Assembly (NCBI RefSeq): GCF_001499855.1
Contig: NZ_LQIK01000012.1
Location: 372,001 to 436,000, forward strand
Reading direction: 5' to 3'
Origin: Mycobacterium sp. GA-0227b
Lineage (GTDB): Bacteria > Actinomycetota > Actinomycetes > Mycobacteriales > Mycobacteriaceae
Length of the DNA stretch: 64,000 nucleotides
Shown: piece by piece, positions 22,045 through 29,991 of the stretch
Numbering within the stretch: position 1 is the first letter of the stretch
Layout: each line of letters starts with the position of its first letter
Translations under genes and position numbers: made by a program
Notes under the pieces: generated by a model
The model's database searches: none
Seen by the model: the letters and a program-made list of their open reading frames with translations, nothing else
Told to the model about the DNA's origin: nothing

Positions 22045-22398
22045 CTAGGCGGTCGAGTCGCTTGCGCCCATTCGGAGATGCTCGATGTGGTAGATCGCCT
22101 CGTCGAGCAACTGGGCGACGTGGTTGTCGTAGAGCCGGTAAACGATGTTGCGGCCGTTTCGGTCGCCCGCTACCAGGCCGAGCGCACGGAGCAGCCGCAG
22201 TTGGTTGGAGACTGCCGGTTGTTCCATACCCACGGCGGCAGACAGTTCGCCGACCGAACAGGGTGACTGCCGGAGCCGCGTGAGAATCATGAGCCGGTTG
22301 GGCGAGGCGAGCGCCTGAAGCGTCTCGGCGACTTTGACAGCCGAGGCCGAATCAAGAGTCGCCGGAGGCGCAGCTCTGCCTTGGACACCGTGTCCCAT
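22045..22398 (-). CDS. nmtR: ArsR-SmtB family nickel/cobalt-sensing repressor NmtR
   Basis: 117-residue winged-helix metal sensor. The N-terminus MGHGV provides the His3/N-terminal ligands, and the alpha-5 site D91-H93-H104-H107 is complete (YDNHVAQLLDEAIYHIEH), the ligand set described for M. tuberculosis NmtR. The recognition helix reads MEQPAVSNQLRLLRALG. The C-terminal tail is shorter and lacks the distal His116 of that protein. It is divergent from a P1B-4 ATPase, its expected target. Confidence 0.93.
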   Translation of the reverse strand: MGHGVQGRAAPPATLDSASAVKVAETLQALASPNRLMILTRLRQSPCSVGELSAAVGMEQPAVSNQLRLLRALGLVAGDRNGRNIVYRLYDNHVAQLLDEAIYHIEHLRMGASDSTA

Positions 22399-22434
22399 CG
22401 CTCAATTGAAGCACGGTCCAGCCGGCCGCATGAC

Positions 22435-22462
22435 ATATGTAGACCTCTACATGTATACATAT
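22435..22462. promoter_or_regulatory. NmtR operator in the nmtR/ctpJ divergent promoter
   Basis: Nested AT-rich palindromes stand out from the GC-rich surroundings. ATATGTA/TACATAT are the outer arms (22435-22441 and 22456-22462). TGTAGA-CC-TCTACA lies inside (22438-22451), and ATGTATACAT (22451-22460) is perfectly self-complementary. The block sits 7 bases before the ATPase ATG. Confidence 0.65.
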
Positions 22463-22469
22463 CGGTGTG

Positions 22470-24467
22470 ATGTCGATACGGCTGGCCGTACCGAGAGCCA
22501 CCGTCCGGGGCGAACCGCCGTCCGGCACCGGCCGGCGACCGATCCTTCCGATGCTGTGGTCCGTCGCGTCAATGCGGTGGGCTGCACTAGCGCTGGGCTT
22601 GTTCGTGGCTGGGCTGGCCGCGCAGTTGCTCGATGCACCTTCACCGGTGTGGTGGACGCTCTATCTGGCGTGTTATGCGGCGGGCGGATGGACGCACGCG
22701 TGGGACGGGTTGCGGGCGCTTCGGTCCCGGACACTCGACGTGGATCTCCTCATGGTGGTGGCCGCGATTGGCGCGGCCGGTATCGGGCAGATCTTCGACG
22801 GCGCCTTGCTGATCGTCATTTTCGCGACCTCAGGCGCGCTGGAAGACGTGGCGACGAAGCGCACCGCGGATTCGGTCAAAGGCCTGCTGGATCTCGCGCC
22901 CGATCGGGCAACCCGCCTCGACGGCGACGGCGCCGGACGCTCGGTGGACGCTGCCGACCTGCGCGTAGGAGACATGGTGCTGGTTCGCCCCGGTGAGCGC
23001 GTGTCAGCCGATGGTGTCGTAGTCGGCGGCGCGTCGGATGTCGACCAGTCCTCGGTCACGGGAGAACCGCTGCCCGTCGGCAAATCGATCGACGACGAGG
23101 TTTTCGCAGGCACTCTCAACGGCGCAGGGGTACTTCGTATCCGCGTCACCCGCGACCCGTCCGATACCGTGGTCGCCCGCATCGTCGCGTTGGTCGCCGA
23201 GGCGTCGGCCACCAAAGCGAAGACCCAGCTGTTCATCGAGAAGGTCGAGCAACGCTATTCGGTTGGTGTCGTCGCGGCGACGCTCGCGCTGTTCGCCATC
23301 CCGTTGACCTTCGGCGCTGACTTGCAGTCCACGCTGCTGCGAGCGATGACTTTCATGATCGTTGCATCACCGTGCGCGGTCGTGCTGGCCACGATGCCGC
23401 CGCTGCTGTCGGCCATCGCCAACGCAGGGCGCCACGGTGTACTGGTGAAATCCGCCGTCGCCATGGAACACCTCGCGGACACGAGCGTCGTCGCCATCGA
23501 CAAGACCGGAACGCTGACCACCGGTATCCCGCGACTGTCCAACGTCGTATCGGTCGACGACCGGTTTGACGAAGACGACATCGTCAGGATGGCCGCCGCC
23601 GCAGAGCAATTCAGCGAACACCCGCTTGGTCGAGCCATTCTCTCCGCCGCCGTCGAACGCGACCTCGTCATACCGGCCGCCGCCGACTTCCGTTCGTCAC
23701 CCGGCCGCGGCGTCCGCGCGACCGTCGACGGCCAACTCGTCGAGGTCCTCAGCCCGCGCGCGCTCGATTCCGCAGCGCACACCGACGTCATCGCCGCGGT
23801 GGAGAGCAACGGAGCCACCGCGGTGGTTGTCGTCCTCGACGGGCGGGGCGTCGGTGTGCTCGCGCTCGATGACACGACCCGCAACGGCTCCGCGGCGGTC
23901 GTACAGGCCATCGTCCGGATCACCTCGGCTCCCCCGGTCATGCTGACGGGAGACAACCACCGTGCGGCCGCACGACTCGGTGCGCAGATCGGAATCGACG
24001 ACACTCGCGCCGAACTGCTGCCCGACGGCAAGGTCGCGGCAGTACGTGACCTGCAAGCCGGCGGTCATCGCGTGCTGTACGTCGGCGACGGGGTCAACGA
24101 TGCGCCGGCCATGGCGGCCGCGCATGCCTCGCTTGCCATGGGACGCAGCGGAGCCGACCTGACGCTGGACACCGCCGATGCCGTCACGGTGCGTGACGAC
24201 CTGGCCACGATCCCAGCCGTCGTGGCGCTGGCTCAGCGTGCACGCCGCGTCGTCATCGCAAACCTCGTGATTGCAGCGACATTCATCTGCGTACTCGTGG
24301 CGTGGGATGTGCTCGGACACCTGCCGCTGCCGCTCGGCGTCGCCGGTCACGAGGGCTCGACGATCATCGTTGCGCTCAATGGGTTACGACTGCTGAGTTC
24401 CCGCGCCTGGCGTCAGCCGTCGGCGGCTAGCCACTCTTTGCTATCCAGATCGTCAGTTTCCAGCTAA
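22470..24467 (+). CDS. ctpJ: P1B-4-type Co2+/Ni2+/Fe2+ exporting ATPase (CtpD/CtpJ family)
   Basis: 665-residue heavy-metal P-type ATPase without an N-terminal metal-binding domain. Motifs in order: TGEPLPVGK actuator, membrane SPC (ASPCAVV), DKTGTLTTG phosphorylation site, SEHPLG nucleotide loop, VGDGVNDAPA hinge, and the P1B-4 hallmark HEGSTIIVALNGLRLL in the last helix. The SPC plus HEGS combination marks the cobalt/nickel/iron group rather than Cu or Zn/Cd pumps. ATG at 22470, or GTG at 22467. Divergent from nmtR and presumably repressed by it. ctpJ and ctpD are paralogues, so the symbol rests on the nmtR linkage. Confidence 0.88.
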   Translation: MSIRLAVPRATVRGEPPSGTGRRPILPMLWSVASMRWAALALGLFVAGLAAQLLDAPSPVWWTLYLACYAAGGWTHAWDGLRALRSRTLDVDLLMVVAAIGAAGIGQIFDGALLIVIFATSGALEDVATKRTADSVKGLLDLAPDRATRLDGDGAGRSVDAADLRVGDMVLVRPGERVSADGVVVGGASDVDQSSVTGEPLPVGKSIDDEVFAGTLNGAGVLRIRVTRDPSDTVVARIVALVAEASATKAKTQLFIEKVEQRYSVGVVAATLALFAIPLTFGADLQSTLLRAMTFMIVASPCAVVLATMPPLLSAIANAGRHGVLVKSAVAMEHLADTSVVAIDKTGTLTTGIPRLSNVVSVDDRFDEDDIVRMAAAAEQFSEHPLGRAILSAAVERDLVIPAAADFRSSPGRGVRATVDGQLVEVLSPRALDSAAHTDVIAAVESNGATAVVVVLDGRGVGVLALDDTTRNGSAAVVQAIVRITSAPPVMLTGDNHRAAARLGAQIGIDDTRAELLPDGKVAAVRDLQAGGHRVLYVGDGVNDAPAMAAAHASLAMGRSGADLTLDTADAVTVRDDLATIPAVVALAQRARRVVIANLVIAATFICVLVAWDVLGHLPLPLGVAGHEGSTIIVALNGLRLLSSRAWRQPSAASHSLLSRSSVSS

Positions 24468-24525
24468 CATTTGGTGAGGGCAATCCATAGGCGCCACCAG
24501 CGCAATCAACAAGCGGAGGAAACGC

Positions 24526-24837
24526 ATGCAACGCATCGCCATTCTCGTCGGGGGGCTAGCGGTCGCGGGACTGGTCGCTGCAGCACCGGCCGGCGCCGAA
24601 CCGGGTCAAGTGGACTGCTCGCCGTGCGCCCGCACAACCAGCAGCAGCGGCGGCGGCGCTGGGGGGACGCTGCCCGAGCGTTGGGTCGCCAATGCCCACG
24701 CGCTCGGGGAGTCGTGGGCCAAGCTCCCCGGCCGCTATGCAGCGCTGCCGGGCGAGATCGTCTCGAACATCGCCAGCATCCCCGGCAAGATCGCGGCCAA
24801 CTACGACGCCGATCCGACCAACAACTCGCCTGAGTGA
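24526..24837 (+). CDS. Small secreted hypothetical protein
   Basis: 103 residues with a signal peptide cleaved after PAGA (about residue 24). The mature 79 residues contain a single CSPC pair (Cys31, Cys34), a Gly/Ser run (about 39-48), and a helical C-terminal half with repeated LPGRYAALPGEI / IPGKIAANYD. It has a GGAGGAAACGC ribosome site. I recognise no family. It lies between the metal ATPase and a strong terminator, so it may be its own unit. Confidence 0.65.
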   Translation: MQRIAILVGGLAVAGLVAAAPAGAEPGQVDCSPCARTTSSSGGGAGGTLPERWVANAHALGESWAKLPGRYAALPGEIVSNIASIPGKIAANYDADPTNNSPE

Positions 24838-24857
24838 CCTGACCCGCCCGCAAAAAG

Positions 24858-24888
24858 TCGGCCCCTACCCGTTCGGGGTAGGGGCCGA
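24858..24888 (+). terminator. Intrinsic-type terminator hairpin
   Basis: A 13-base GC-rich stem (TCGGCCCCTACCC / GGGTAGGGGCCGA) with a tight GTTCG-type loop follows the small secreted protein gene. Only a weak T-tract (GATTTGTG) follows, as is usual in mycobacteria. It also separates that gene from the convergent tRNA. Confidence 0.8.
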
Positions 24889-24914
24889 TTTGTGCTTAAC
24901 CTGCTCAGATGTTG

Positions 24915-24987
24915 TGGAGCTAAGGGGAATCGAACCCCTGACCTACTCGATGCGAACGAGTCGCGCTACCAACTGCGCCATAGCCCC
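24915..24987 (-). tRNA. tRNA-Ala (anticodon CGC)
   Basis: 73-base cloverleaf on the minus strand. The 7-base acceptor stem GGGGCTA pairs with TAGCTCC through one G-U. The anticodon stem ACTCG/CGAGT encloses loop TTCGCAT, giving anticodon CGC (reads GCG). The T-arm contains GGTTCGATTCC and the discriminator is A. CCA is not encoded (CAA follows). I see no duplicated tRNA end nearby and no integrase. Confidence 0.95.
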
Positions 24988-25048
24988 TGATACCGGTAGC
25001 AGGCTACCAGCCACTCGATGGCCGCCGAAAATCGACGGCGTGACCGGT

Positions 25049-26092
25049 CTACTGGCCCGCGGCCCGCGGTAGGTCGAAGTGGCGCGCGAACGGCGCATAG
25101 TCCAGATGCTCGAAGATCGGATCCTCGTCGTCGATCTCCAGCACCACCGACCCGGGTCGTCTCAGCCGCGACGGCACCACGTCGAACTCGCGGTCATCGG
25201 TGTTCTCGACACCCAGCCGCGAGCGCGCGATGCGCTGAGCTCGCCTGCGGCGCAACCGCTCCTCGATCCGCGTCTGGCGGCGCAGATAGCCCAGATACAG
25301 CACCGTGATCGCGCCGACCGCGCCACACAGCCACCACAGCCCGGGGCTCACCGTGTACGCCGCGACGGCCGAGCCGACCAACAGGACCCCCATCGCCGTC
25401 AGCATCCGCTTGCGGAACTTGTACTTGCGCTCGCTCACCGCGGCGGCCGTCTTCGACTCGTACCGGCGCTGCCGCGCCGCCGACAGCGAGTCGGCCATCC
25501 GCAGGTCGGCCTCCGACGGCGCCTCCAGGCCGGACGAATCGTCGACGTACTCGTACTCGTCCTGCGATTCGTCGGCTTCAGGTTCGAGCGCGACGACCTC
25601 GTCCACGGCCTCTTCATCGGCTTCGTCGTCGACTTCCCCGTCAGCTTCGTTGCCGACGGCGTCCACTTCCTCGGCCGACTCATCGAATTGCAGTGTCAGC
25701 TCGTCGTTTTCGTCTGCTTGCCGGTCCGACTCGCCGACCGGCAGCGCTCCTGAGTCCTCGCCGACGACATCGACGTCGAGGTAGTCGGGTTCCGCACTGT
25801 CCTCGCTTTCGACGACCGCGGCGCGCACCAGCGAACGGCCCACGGGTTCCTCTTCGACTTCGTCATCGACATCCTCGGACGGCCGCCAGTCCGGATCGCT
25901 GGCGTGCCCCGCCGCGGGGCCGTGGCGCTTGAGCAGGCGCGCTTTGCGCCCACTGTTGAGCACGCGCGTCGCCAGCGCGACGTCGCTGGTTCGGCGCACG
26001 GTGTCGCGCTTGCTGATCAGCATCGGCACGAGCACAAAAAGCCAGAGGACGACGAGGGATATCCACAGAAGGGATTGGGGGATGCTTGGCAT
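25049..26092 (-). CDS. glpR: Glp receptor-like divisome membrane protein GlpR
   Basis: 347 residues. One N-terminal helix (about 5-25) is followed by a basic stretch, then a long acidic disordered region (about 65-200, many EDE/DEAD runs), then two hydrophobic helices (about 226-268) and a C-terminal domain ending in PIFEHLDYAPFARHFDLPR. This is the mycobacterial Rv0996 type. A corynebacterial relative was described as the membrane receptor of the MoeA-like protein Glp that binds FtsZ. The ATG at 26092 has AAAGGAG upstream. It is the last gene of the galU-glp-rimJ-glpR unit. Confidence 0.8.
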   Translation of the reverse strand: MPSIPQSLLWISLVVLWLFVLVPMLISKRDTVRRTSDVALATRVLNSGRKARLLKRHGPAAGHASDPDWRPSEDVDDEVEEEPVGRSLVRAAVVESEDSAEPDYLDVDVVGEDSGALPVGESDRQADENDELTLQFDESAEEVDAVGNEADGEVDDEADEEAVDEVVALEPEADESQDEYEYVDDSSGLEAPSEADLRMADSLSAARQRRYESKTAAAVSERKYKFRKRMLTAMGVLLVGSAVAAYTVSPGLWWLCGAVGAITVLYLGYLRRQTRIEERLRRRRAQRIARSRLGVENTDDREFDVVPSRLRRPGSVVLEIDDEDPIFEHLDYAPFARHFDLPRAAGQ

Positions 26093-26160
26093 GTCGCCTG
26101 CTCCTTTCCCCGTAAAGGCTAGGTCTGTGACCTGCGCATCCGTGGGCGGCGCGCCGAGAC

Positions 26161-26178
26161 AATTACACACCTGTAATT
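26161..26178. promoter_or_regulatory. Operator-like palindrome upstream of glpR
   Basis: AATTACA-cacc-TGTAATT is a perfect 7-base inverted repeat in an otherwise GC-rich region, 68 bases before the glpR start. The binding protein is unknown. Confidence 0.45.
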
Positions 26179-26199
26179 CGCGCATGACAAGCACCACCA

Positions 26200-26226
26200 G
26201 TAACAAATGTCACATTGGTAACAGCG
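26200..26226 (+). promoter_or_regulatory. Three tandem 9-base MtrA-like boxes
   Basis: GTAACAAAT, GTCACATTG and GTAACAGCG follow each other without gaps. The last differs by one base from the GTCACAGCG element I recall for the cell-cycle regulator MtrA. They are 108-134 bases upstream of glpR and after the rimJ stop, so glpR may have its own promoter. Confidence 0.45.
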
Positions 26227-26361
26227 CGTCTCTTCACTCATGTCGCGAGATGTACACCCGGGTCGCGATTTTGCTCGCGGCACAGCCCTGTCGTACGTCT
26301 CGCGAAAATGCAGGCGGGAAGCTCGCCGGACGCAAGCCCGCGGCGGGCGAAACAACCGGGG

Positions 26362-27015
26362 CTATGCCCAGCTCGCGCGGCCCTGACGCACCAGCGCGGC
26401 GGCCGCTGACCCGTTGAGTTCCTCGATCGTGATGGCCATCAGCAGATGATCGCGCCAGGCACCGTCGACCTCCAGATACCGGTGCAACAGCCCTTCCTCC
26501 CGAAAGCCGACCTTCGCCAGTACCGCGCGGCTGGCCCCATTCTCGGGCCGCACGGTCGCTTCCACGCGGTGCAGTCGCACCGGACCGAAGCAGTGATCCA
26601 CGCCCAGCGCGAGTGCGGCGGTCGCGACCCCTCCGCCGTTGACCGCCTTGGCCACCCAATACCCGATCCACGCGGACCGCAGGGCGCCGTGTGTGACGTT
26701 GCCGATCGTCAGCTGCCCGGCGAACTGGCCGTCCAACTCGATCGTGTAGGGCAGCATCCGGCCTTTGCGGGCCTCCGACCGCAGCCCTGAACACACCGAC
26801 GGCCACGAAGTGATCGCGTGCCGCGTCGCCCAGTCCACGCCGGTGGCCGGTTCCCACTGCTCGAGGTGAGCGCGCTCGGCCAGCCGCAGGCGGCTCCACT
26901 GTGCGCCATCGCGCAGCCGGACCGGGCGCAACCGCACCACGCCGGCGGCCACCCGCAGCGGACCGGCAGGCTGCGGCCAGCCGGGATGCAGGGAACTCGA
27001 CCGCCAAAGGTTCAC
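26362..27015 (-). CDS. rimJ: RimJ/RimL-like GNAT N-acetyltransferase
   Basis: 217-residue GNAT enzyme; N-terminal RLRPVRLRDGAQWSRLR strand-helix, then GYWVAKAVNGGGVATAALALGVDHCFG containing the acetyl-CoA loop, and RVEATVRPENGASRAVLAKVGF near the end. Relatives acetylate the N-terminus of ribosomal proteins or other proteins; the substrate is unknown here. It starts at GTG 27015, 18 bases after glp, in the same transcript direction. M. tuberculosis Rv0995 holds this position. Confidence 0.87.
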   Translation of the reverse strand: MNLWRSSSLHPGWPQPAGPLRVAAGVVRLRPVRLRDGAQWSRLRLAERAHLEQWEPATGVDWATRHAITSWPSVCSGLRSEARKGRMLPYTIELDGQFAGQLTIGNVTHGALRSAWIGYWVAKAVNGGGVATAALALGVDHCFGPVRLHRVEATVRPENGASRAVLAKVGFREEGLLHRYLEVDGAWRDHLLMAITIEELNGSAAAALVRQGRASWA

Positions 27016-27033
27016 GTCGACACGCCGGGCGGG

Positions 27034-28290
27034 TCAGCCGCGCTGAGCCAGGAATGCGACGTCGACGATCTCGCCGGTGCGGACCTGTTCAGCTTCGGTG
27101 GGCACGACGACCAGACAGTTCGCCTCGGCCAGCGTCGCCAGCAGATGCGACGCGCCCGGGGCTCCGCCGAGCGCCTGCACGAGATACTCGCCGGTGTCCT
27201 GATCCCGCATCAGCTGTCCGCGCAGATACCCCTTGCGCCCGGCCACCGACTCGATCGGCGACAGCGCACGGGCCTGCACAATCCGTCGGTGCGCCTGCCG
27301 TTTGCCCAGCGACAGCCGGATCAACGGACGCACCATCACCTCGAACACCACCAGCGCGCTGACCGGGTTGGCGGGCAGCAGGAACACCGGCACGCCGTCG
27401 CGGCCGAGCTGGCCGAACCCCTGCACCGAACCGGGGTGCATCGCGATGCGCGTCACCTCCATCTCGCCCAACTCGGCGAGCACCGAGCGGACCGCCTCGG
27501 CGGCCGCCCCGCCGACCGCACCGGCGATCACCACCACCTCGGCGCGGTTGATCTGGCCCTCGACGACTTCACGCAGCCGCTTGGGGTCGGTGTCGACGAT
27601 GCCGACGCGGTTGACCTCCGCGCCGGCATCCCGGCCCGCGGCGGCCAGCGCGTAGGAGTTGACGTCATAGACCTGACCGTTGCCGGGAGTCCGGGAAATG
27701 TCGACGAGCTCACCACCGACGCACATCACCGACAGCCGCGGCCGCGGATGCACCAACACACGTTCCCGGCCGACGGCTGCCAGCAGACCGACCTGCGCCG
27801 GGCCGATGATCGTGCCCGCCCGCACCGCGACGTCGCCGGGTTGCACGTCGTCTCCGGTGCGACGCACGTAGGCGCCCGACCGCACCCCGCGCAGCACCCG
27901 TACCCGCGCATCACCGCCGTCGGTCCAGCGCAACGGCAGCACCGCGTCGGCGAGCGTCGGCATCGGGGCGCCGGTCTGCACGCGCGCCGCCTGGCGCGGC
28001 TGCAACCGACTCGGCGTTCGGGCACCTGCCTCGATGACGCCCATCACCGGCAGGCTGACCTCGCCGTCCGCGGGCTCTTCGCCGTCCCCGGCGTCGCCCA
28101 CCCCGAGCACGTCGACGCTGCGGACCGCGTAACCGTCGATCGCGGCCTGGTCGAAACCCGGTAATGGCCGCTCGGTGACCACCTCCTCGGCGCACATCAA
28201 GCCCTGCGCTTCGGCGATCGCCACCCTGACCGGTCGCGGCGCCACCGCCGCAGCCGCCACCCGTGCCTGCTGTTCCTCGACCGAACGCAC
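27034..28290 (-). CDS. glp: MoeA-family gephyrin-like protein Glp, with degenerate molybdotransferase motifs
   Basis: 418 residues with the whole MoeA fold (N-terminal domains to about 180, MPT-binding domain about 180-325, C-terminal beta domain). The transferase signatures are altered. Canonical GDEL is GGEL, the TGGVS-x-GxxD loop reads IAGAVGGAAAEAV without the serine and aspartate, and PGNP is PANP. Position matches moeA1/Rv0994 between galU and rimJ. A related corynebacterial protein acts in FtsZ-dependent division rather than cofactor synthesis. GTG start. A molybdenum-cofactor role is less likely, not excluded. Confidence 0.85.
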   Translation of the reverse strand: MRSVEEQQARVAAAAVAPRPVRVAIAEAQGLMCAEEVVTERPLPGFDQAAIDGYAVRSVDVLGVGDAGDGEEPADGEVSLPVMGVIEAGARTPSRLQPRQAARVQTGAPMPTLADAVLPLRWTDGGDARVRVLRGVRSGAYVRRTGDDVQPGDVAVRAGTIIGPAQVGLLAAVGRERVLVHPRPRLSVMCVGGELVDISRTPGNGQVYDVNSYALAAAGRDAGAEVNRVGIVDTDPKRLREVVEGQINRAEVVVIAGAVGGAAAEAVRSVLAELGEMEVTRIAMHPGSVQGFGQLGRDGVPVFLLPANPVSALVVFEVMVRPLIRLSLGKRQAHRRIVQARALSPIESVAGRKGYLRGQLMRDQDTGEYLVQALGGAPGASHLLATLAEANCLVVVPTEAEQVRTGEIVDVAFLAQRG

Positions 28291-28318
28291 TGCACCCCTT
28301 ATCTATGCGTCAGGGCTC

Positions 28319-29230
28319 TCAGCAGTCGACCAGCCCCAATCGCTCCACCAACCACCGCCGCAGTTCCGGCCCGTAGTCGTCGCGCTTCAATGCAAAGTCA
28401 ACCGCAGCCTTGAGGTAGCCGCCGGGATTTCCGAGGTCGTGTCGATCGCCGCGGTGCACGACCACGTGGACCGGGTGCCCCTCGTTGATGAGCAGCGCGA
28501 CGGCGTCGGTCAATTGGATCTCGCCGCCCGCACCGCGCGGGACCCGCCGCAGCGCATCGAAGATGGCCCGGTCCAGCACGTAACGGCCGGCCGCGGCGTA
28601 TGGCGACGGCGCATCCTCCGGCTTCGGTTTCTCGAACATGCCGTTGACGCGTAAGACGTTCGGATTGTTGGTGTCGGCGACGGGCTCGACGTCGAACACG
28701 CCGTACGCGCTGATCTCGTCAACGGGCACCTCGATCGCACACAGCACCGAACCGCCGCGTTTGGCACGGACTTTCGACATCGTCTCGAGGACGCCGGTCG
28801 GCAACACGAGGTCGTCGGGCAGCAGCACGGCGATCGCGTCCTCGTCGGGCGACAGCGAGGATTCCACGCAGCTGACCGCGTGGCCGAGGCCCAGCGGTTC
28901 GGCCTGCACCACCGATTCGACCTTGATCAGCGCGGGCGCGCGGCGGACCTTCTCCAGCATCGACTTCTTGCCGCGCGCTTCCAGCGTGCCCTCGAGCACC
29001 AGGTCCTGGACGAAGTGCGCGACCACCCCGTCCTTGCCCTCGGAAGTGACGATGACCAGACGCTCCGCGCCCGCCTCGGCGGCTTCCGCGGCGACGAGCT
29101 CGATGCCGGGGGTATCGACGACGGGCAGCAGTTCCTTGGGAACCGTCTTGGTGGCGGGCAGGAACCGCGTGCCCAGTCCCGCCGCCGGAACCACCGCCGT
29201 ATACGGGATCGGTACCTCAGGCCTTGTCAT
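28319..29230 (-). CDS. galU: UTP-glucose-1-phosphate uridylyltransferase
   Basis: 303 residues; makes UDP-glucose for cell-wall polysaccharide and glycolipid synthesis. Nucleotidyltransferase signature VPAAGLGTRFLPATKTVPKEL at residues 14-34, GLGHAVSCV, LLPDDLVL and the sugar-binding GMFEKPKPEDAPS. First gene of a leftward four-gene unit. The ATG is preceded by -10 TAATGT and no ribosome site, so a leaderless transcript is likely. Confidence 0.96.
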   Translation of the reverse strand: MTRPEVPIPYTAVVPAAGLGTRFLPATKTVPKELLPVVDTPGIELVAAEAAEAGAERLVIVTSEGKDGVVAHFVQDLVLEGTLEARGKKSMLEKVRRAPALIKVESVVQAEPLGLGHAVSCVESSLSPDEDAIAVLLPDDLVLPTGVLETMSKVRAKRGGSVLCAIEVPVDEISAYGVFDVEPVADTNNPNVLRVNGMFEKPKPEDAPSPYAAAGRYVLDRAIFDALRRVPRGAGGEIQLTDAVALLINEGHPVHVVVHRGDRHDLGNPGGYLKAAVDFALKRDDYGPELRRWLVERLGLVDC

Positions 29231-29237
29231 CGTTCAC

Positions 29238-29243
29238 ACATTA
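29238..29243 (-). promoter_or_regulatory. -10 hexamer of galU, leaderless promoter
   Basis: On the minus strand TAATGT is followed by 7 bases and the galU ATG. It probably drives galU-glp-rimJ-glpR. Confidence 0.55.
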
Positions 29244-29308
29244 ACCTCCTTGGGCAGGTTGACCCTGTCGAGGCCGGGCGGCTCGGAGCAATTGGGAAGC
29301 GATTCGGA

Positions 29309-29932
29309 ATGGGCGCTGTGGGTGCGACGAAAGCGGATCTGCGCGCCGCGATCCTGTCGGCCCGCCGGGCCGTTTCCGCGCATGAGCACGACGCCGACGC
29401 GGCTGCCCTGGCCGGGCATGCGACGACGCTCGCCGCGGCCGGTCAGACCGTCTGCGCCCACGTTCCCGTCGGGGCTGAGCCGGGGTCACTCGAGCTGGTC
29501 GATTCCTTGTATCGGCGCGGTGTTCGGGTGCTGCTGCCGGTGGCCAAATTCGACGCCACGGGCGGTCCCGTGCCCCTGCGATGGGGTGAATACGTTCCCG
29601 GCGGATTGCGGGAGGCGCGGTTCGGTCTTCGTGAGCCGGCCGAGCCGTGGCTGCCGGCCGAAGCGGTCGCGGACGCGGCGACGCTGCTGGTACCGGCGCT
29701 CGCGGTCGACCGGCAGGGAGTTCGGCTGGGCCGCGGCGCGGGTTTCTACGACCGGTCCCTGCCGTTGGCGTCGCCGTCGGCACGGCTTGTTGCGGTCGTG
29801 CGCGACGACGAACTCGTCGACCGGCTACCCGCCGAACCCCACGACGTGTCGATGACCCACGCGCTCACCCCCCGGCTCGGGCTGGTGGCCCTCGGCAGGC
29901 CCGACGGGCCGGGAATGAGCATCGCCACGTAG
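29309..29932 (+). CDS. 5-formyltetrahydrofolate cyclo-ligase
   Basis: 207 residues; ATP-dependent conversion of 5-formyl-THF to 5,10-methenyl-THF. Substrate and nucleotide motifs: KADLRAAILSARRAV at the N-terminus, LLPVAKF, and the ATP loop LLVPALAVDRQGVRLGRGAGFYDR. Divergent from galU. ATG at 29309; the GTG at 29318 is also possible. Confidence 0.93.
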   Translation: MGAVGATKADLRAAILSARRAVSAHEHDADAAALAGHATTLAAAGQTVCAHVPVGAEPGSLELVDSLYRRGVRVLLPVAKFDATGGPVPLRWGEYVPGGLREARFGLREPAEPWLPAEAVADAATLLVPALAVDRQGVRLGRGAGFYDRSLPLASPSARLVAVVRDDELVDRLPAEPHDVSMTHALTPRLGLVALGRPDGPGMSIAT

Positions 29933-29937
29933 CGGTT

Positions 29938-29964
29938 CTAGCACTTGACCCGGTAGAGTGCTAA
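29938..29964 (+). promoter_or_regulatory. CIRCE element (HrcA operator)
   Basis: CTAGCACTT-N9-GAGTGCTAA matches the CIRCE consensus TTAGCACTC-N9-GAGTGCTAA in 16 of 18 arm positions, with exact spacing. It lies 28 bases before the GTG of the Ruc gene, where HrcA would repress transcription until heat shock. Confidence 0.85.
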
Positions 29965-29991
29965 GCAGTTTTGACCACCACGGAGGGTTTC

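Noticed and set aside
24915..24987. tRNA-Ala as an integration site for the accessory genes on its left
   Set aside because: No integrase, no duplicated 3' end of the tRNA and no change of gene type at the tRNA boundary were seen.
26093..26206. N-terminal extension of glpR (MLLVVLVMRE...)
   Set aside because: It crosses the operator-like palindrome, and the ATG at 26092 with AAAGGAG begins the conserved membrane helix.
27034..28290. Annotation as a canonical MoeA molybdopterin molybdotransferase
   Set aside because: Three of the conserved active-site motifs are changed and the gene sits with glpR and galU, so the Glp assignment fits better. The molybdenum role is kept only as an alternative.
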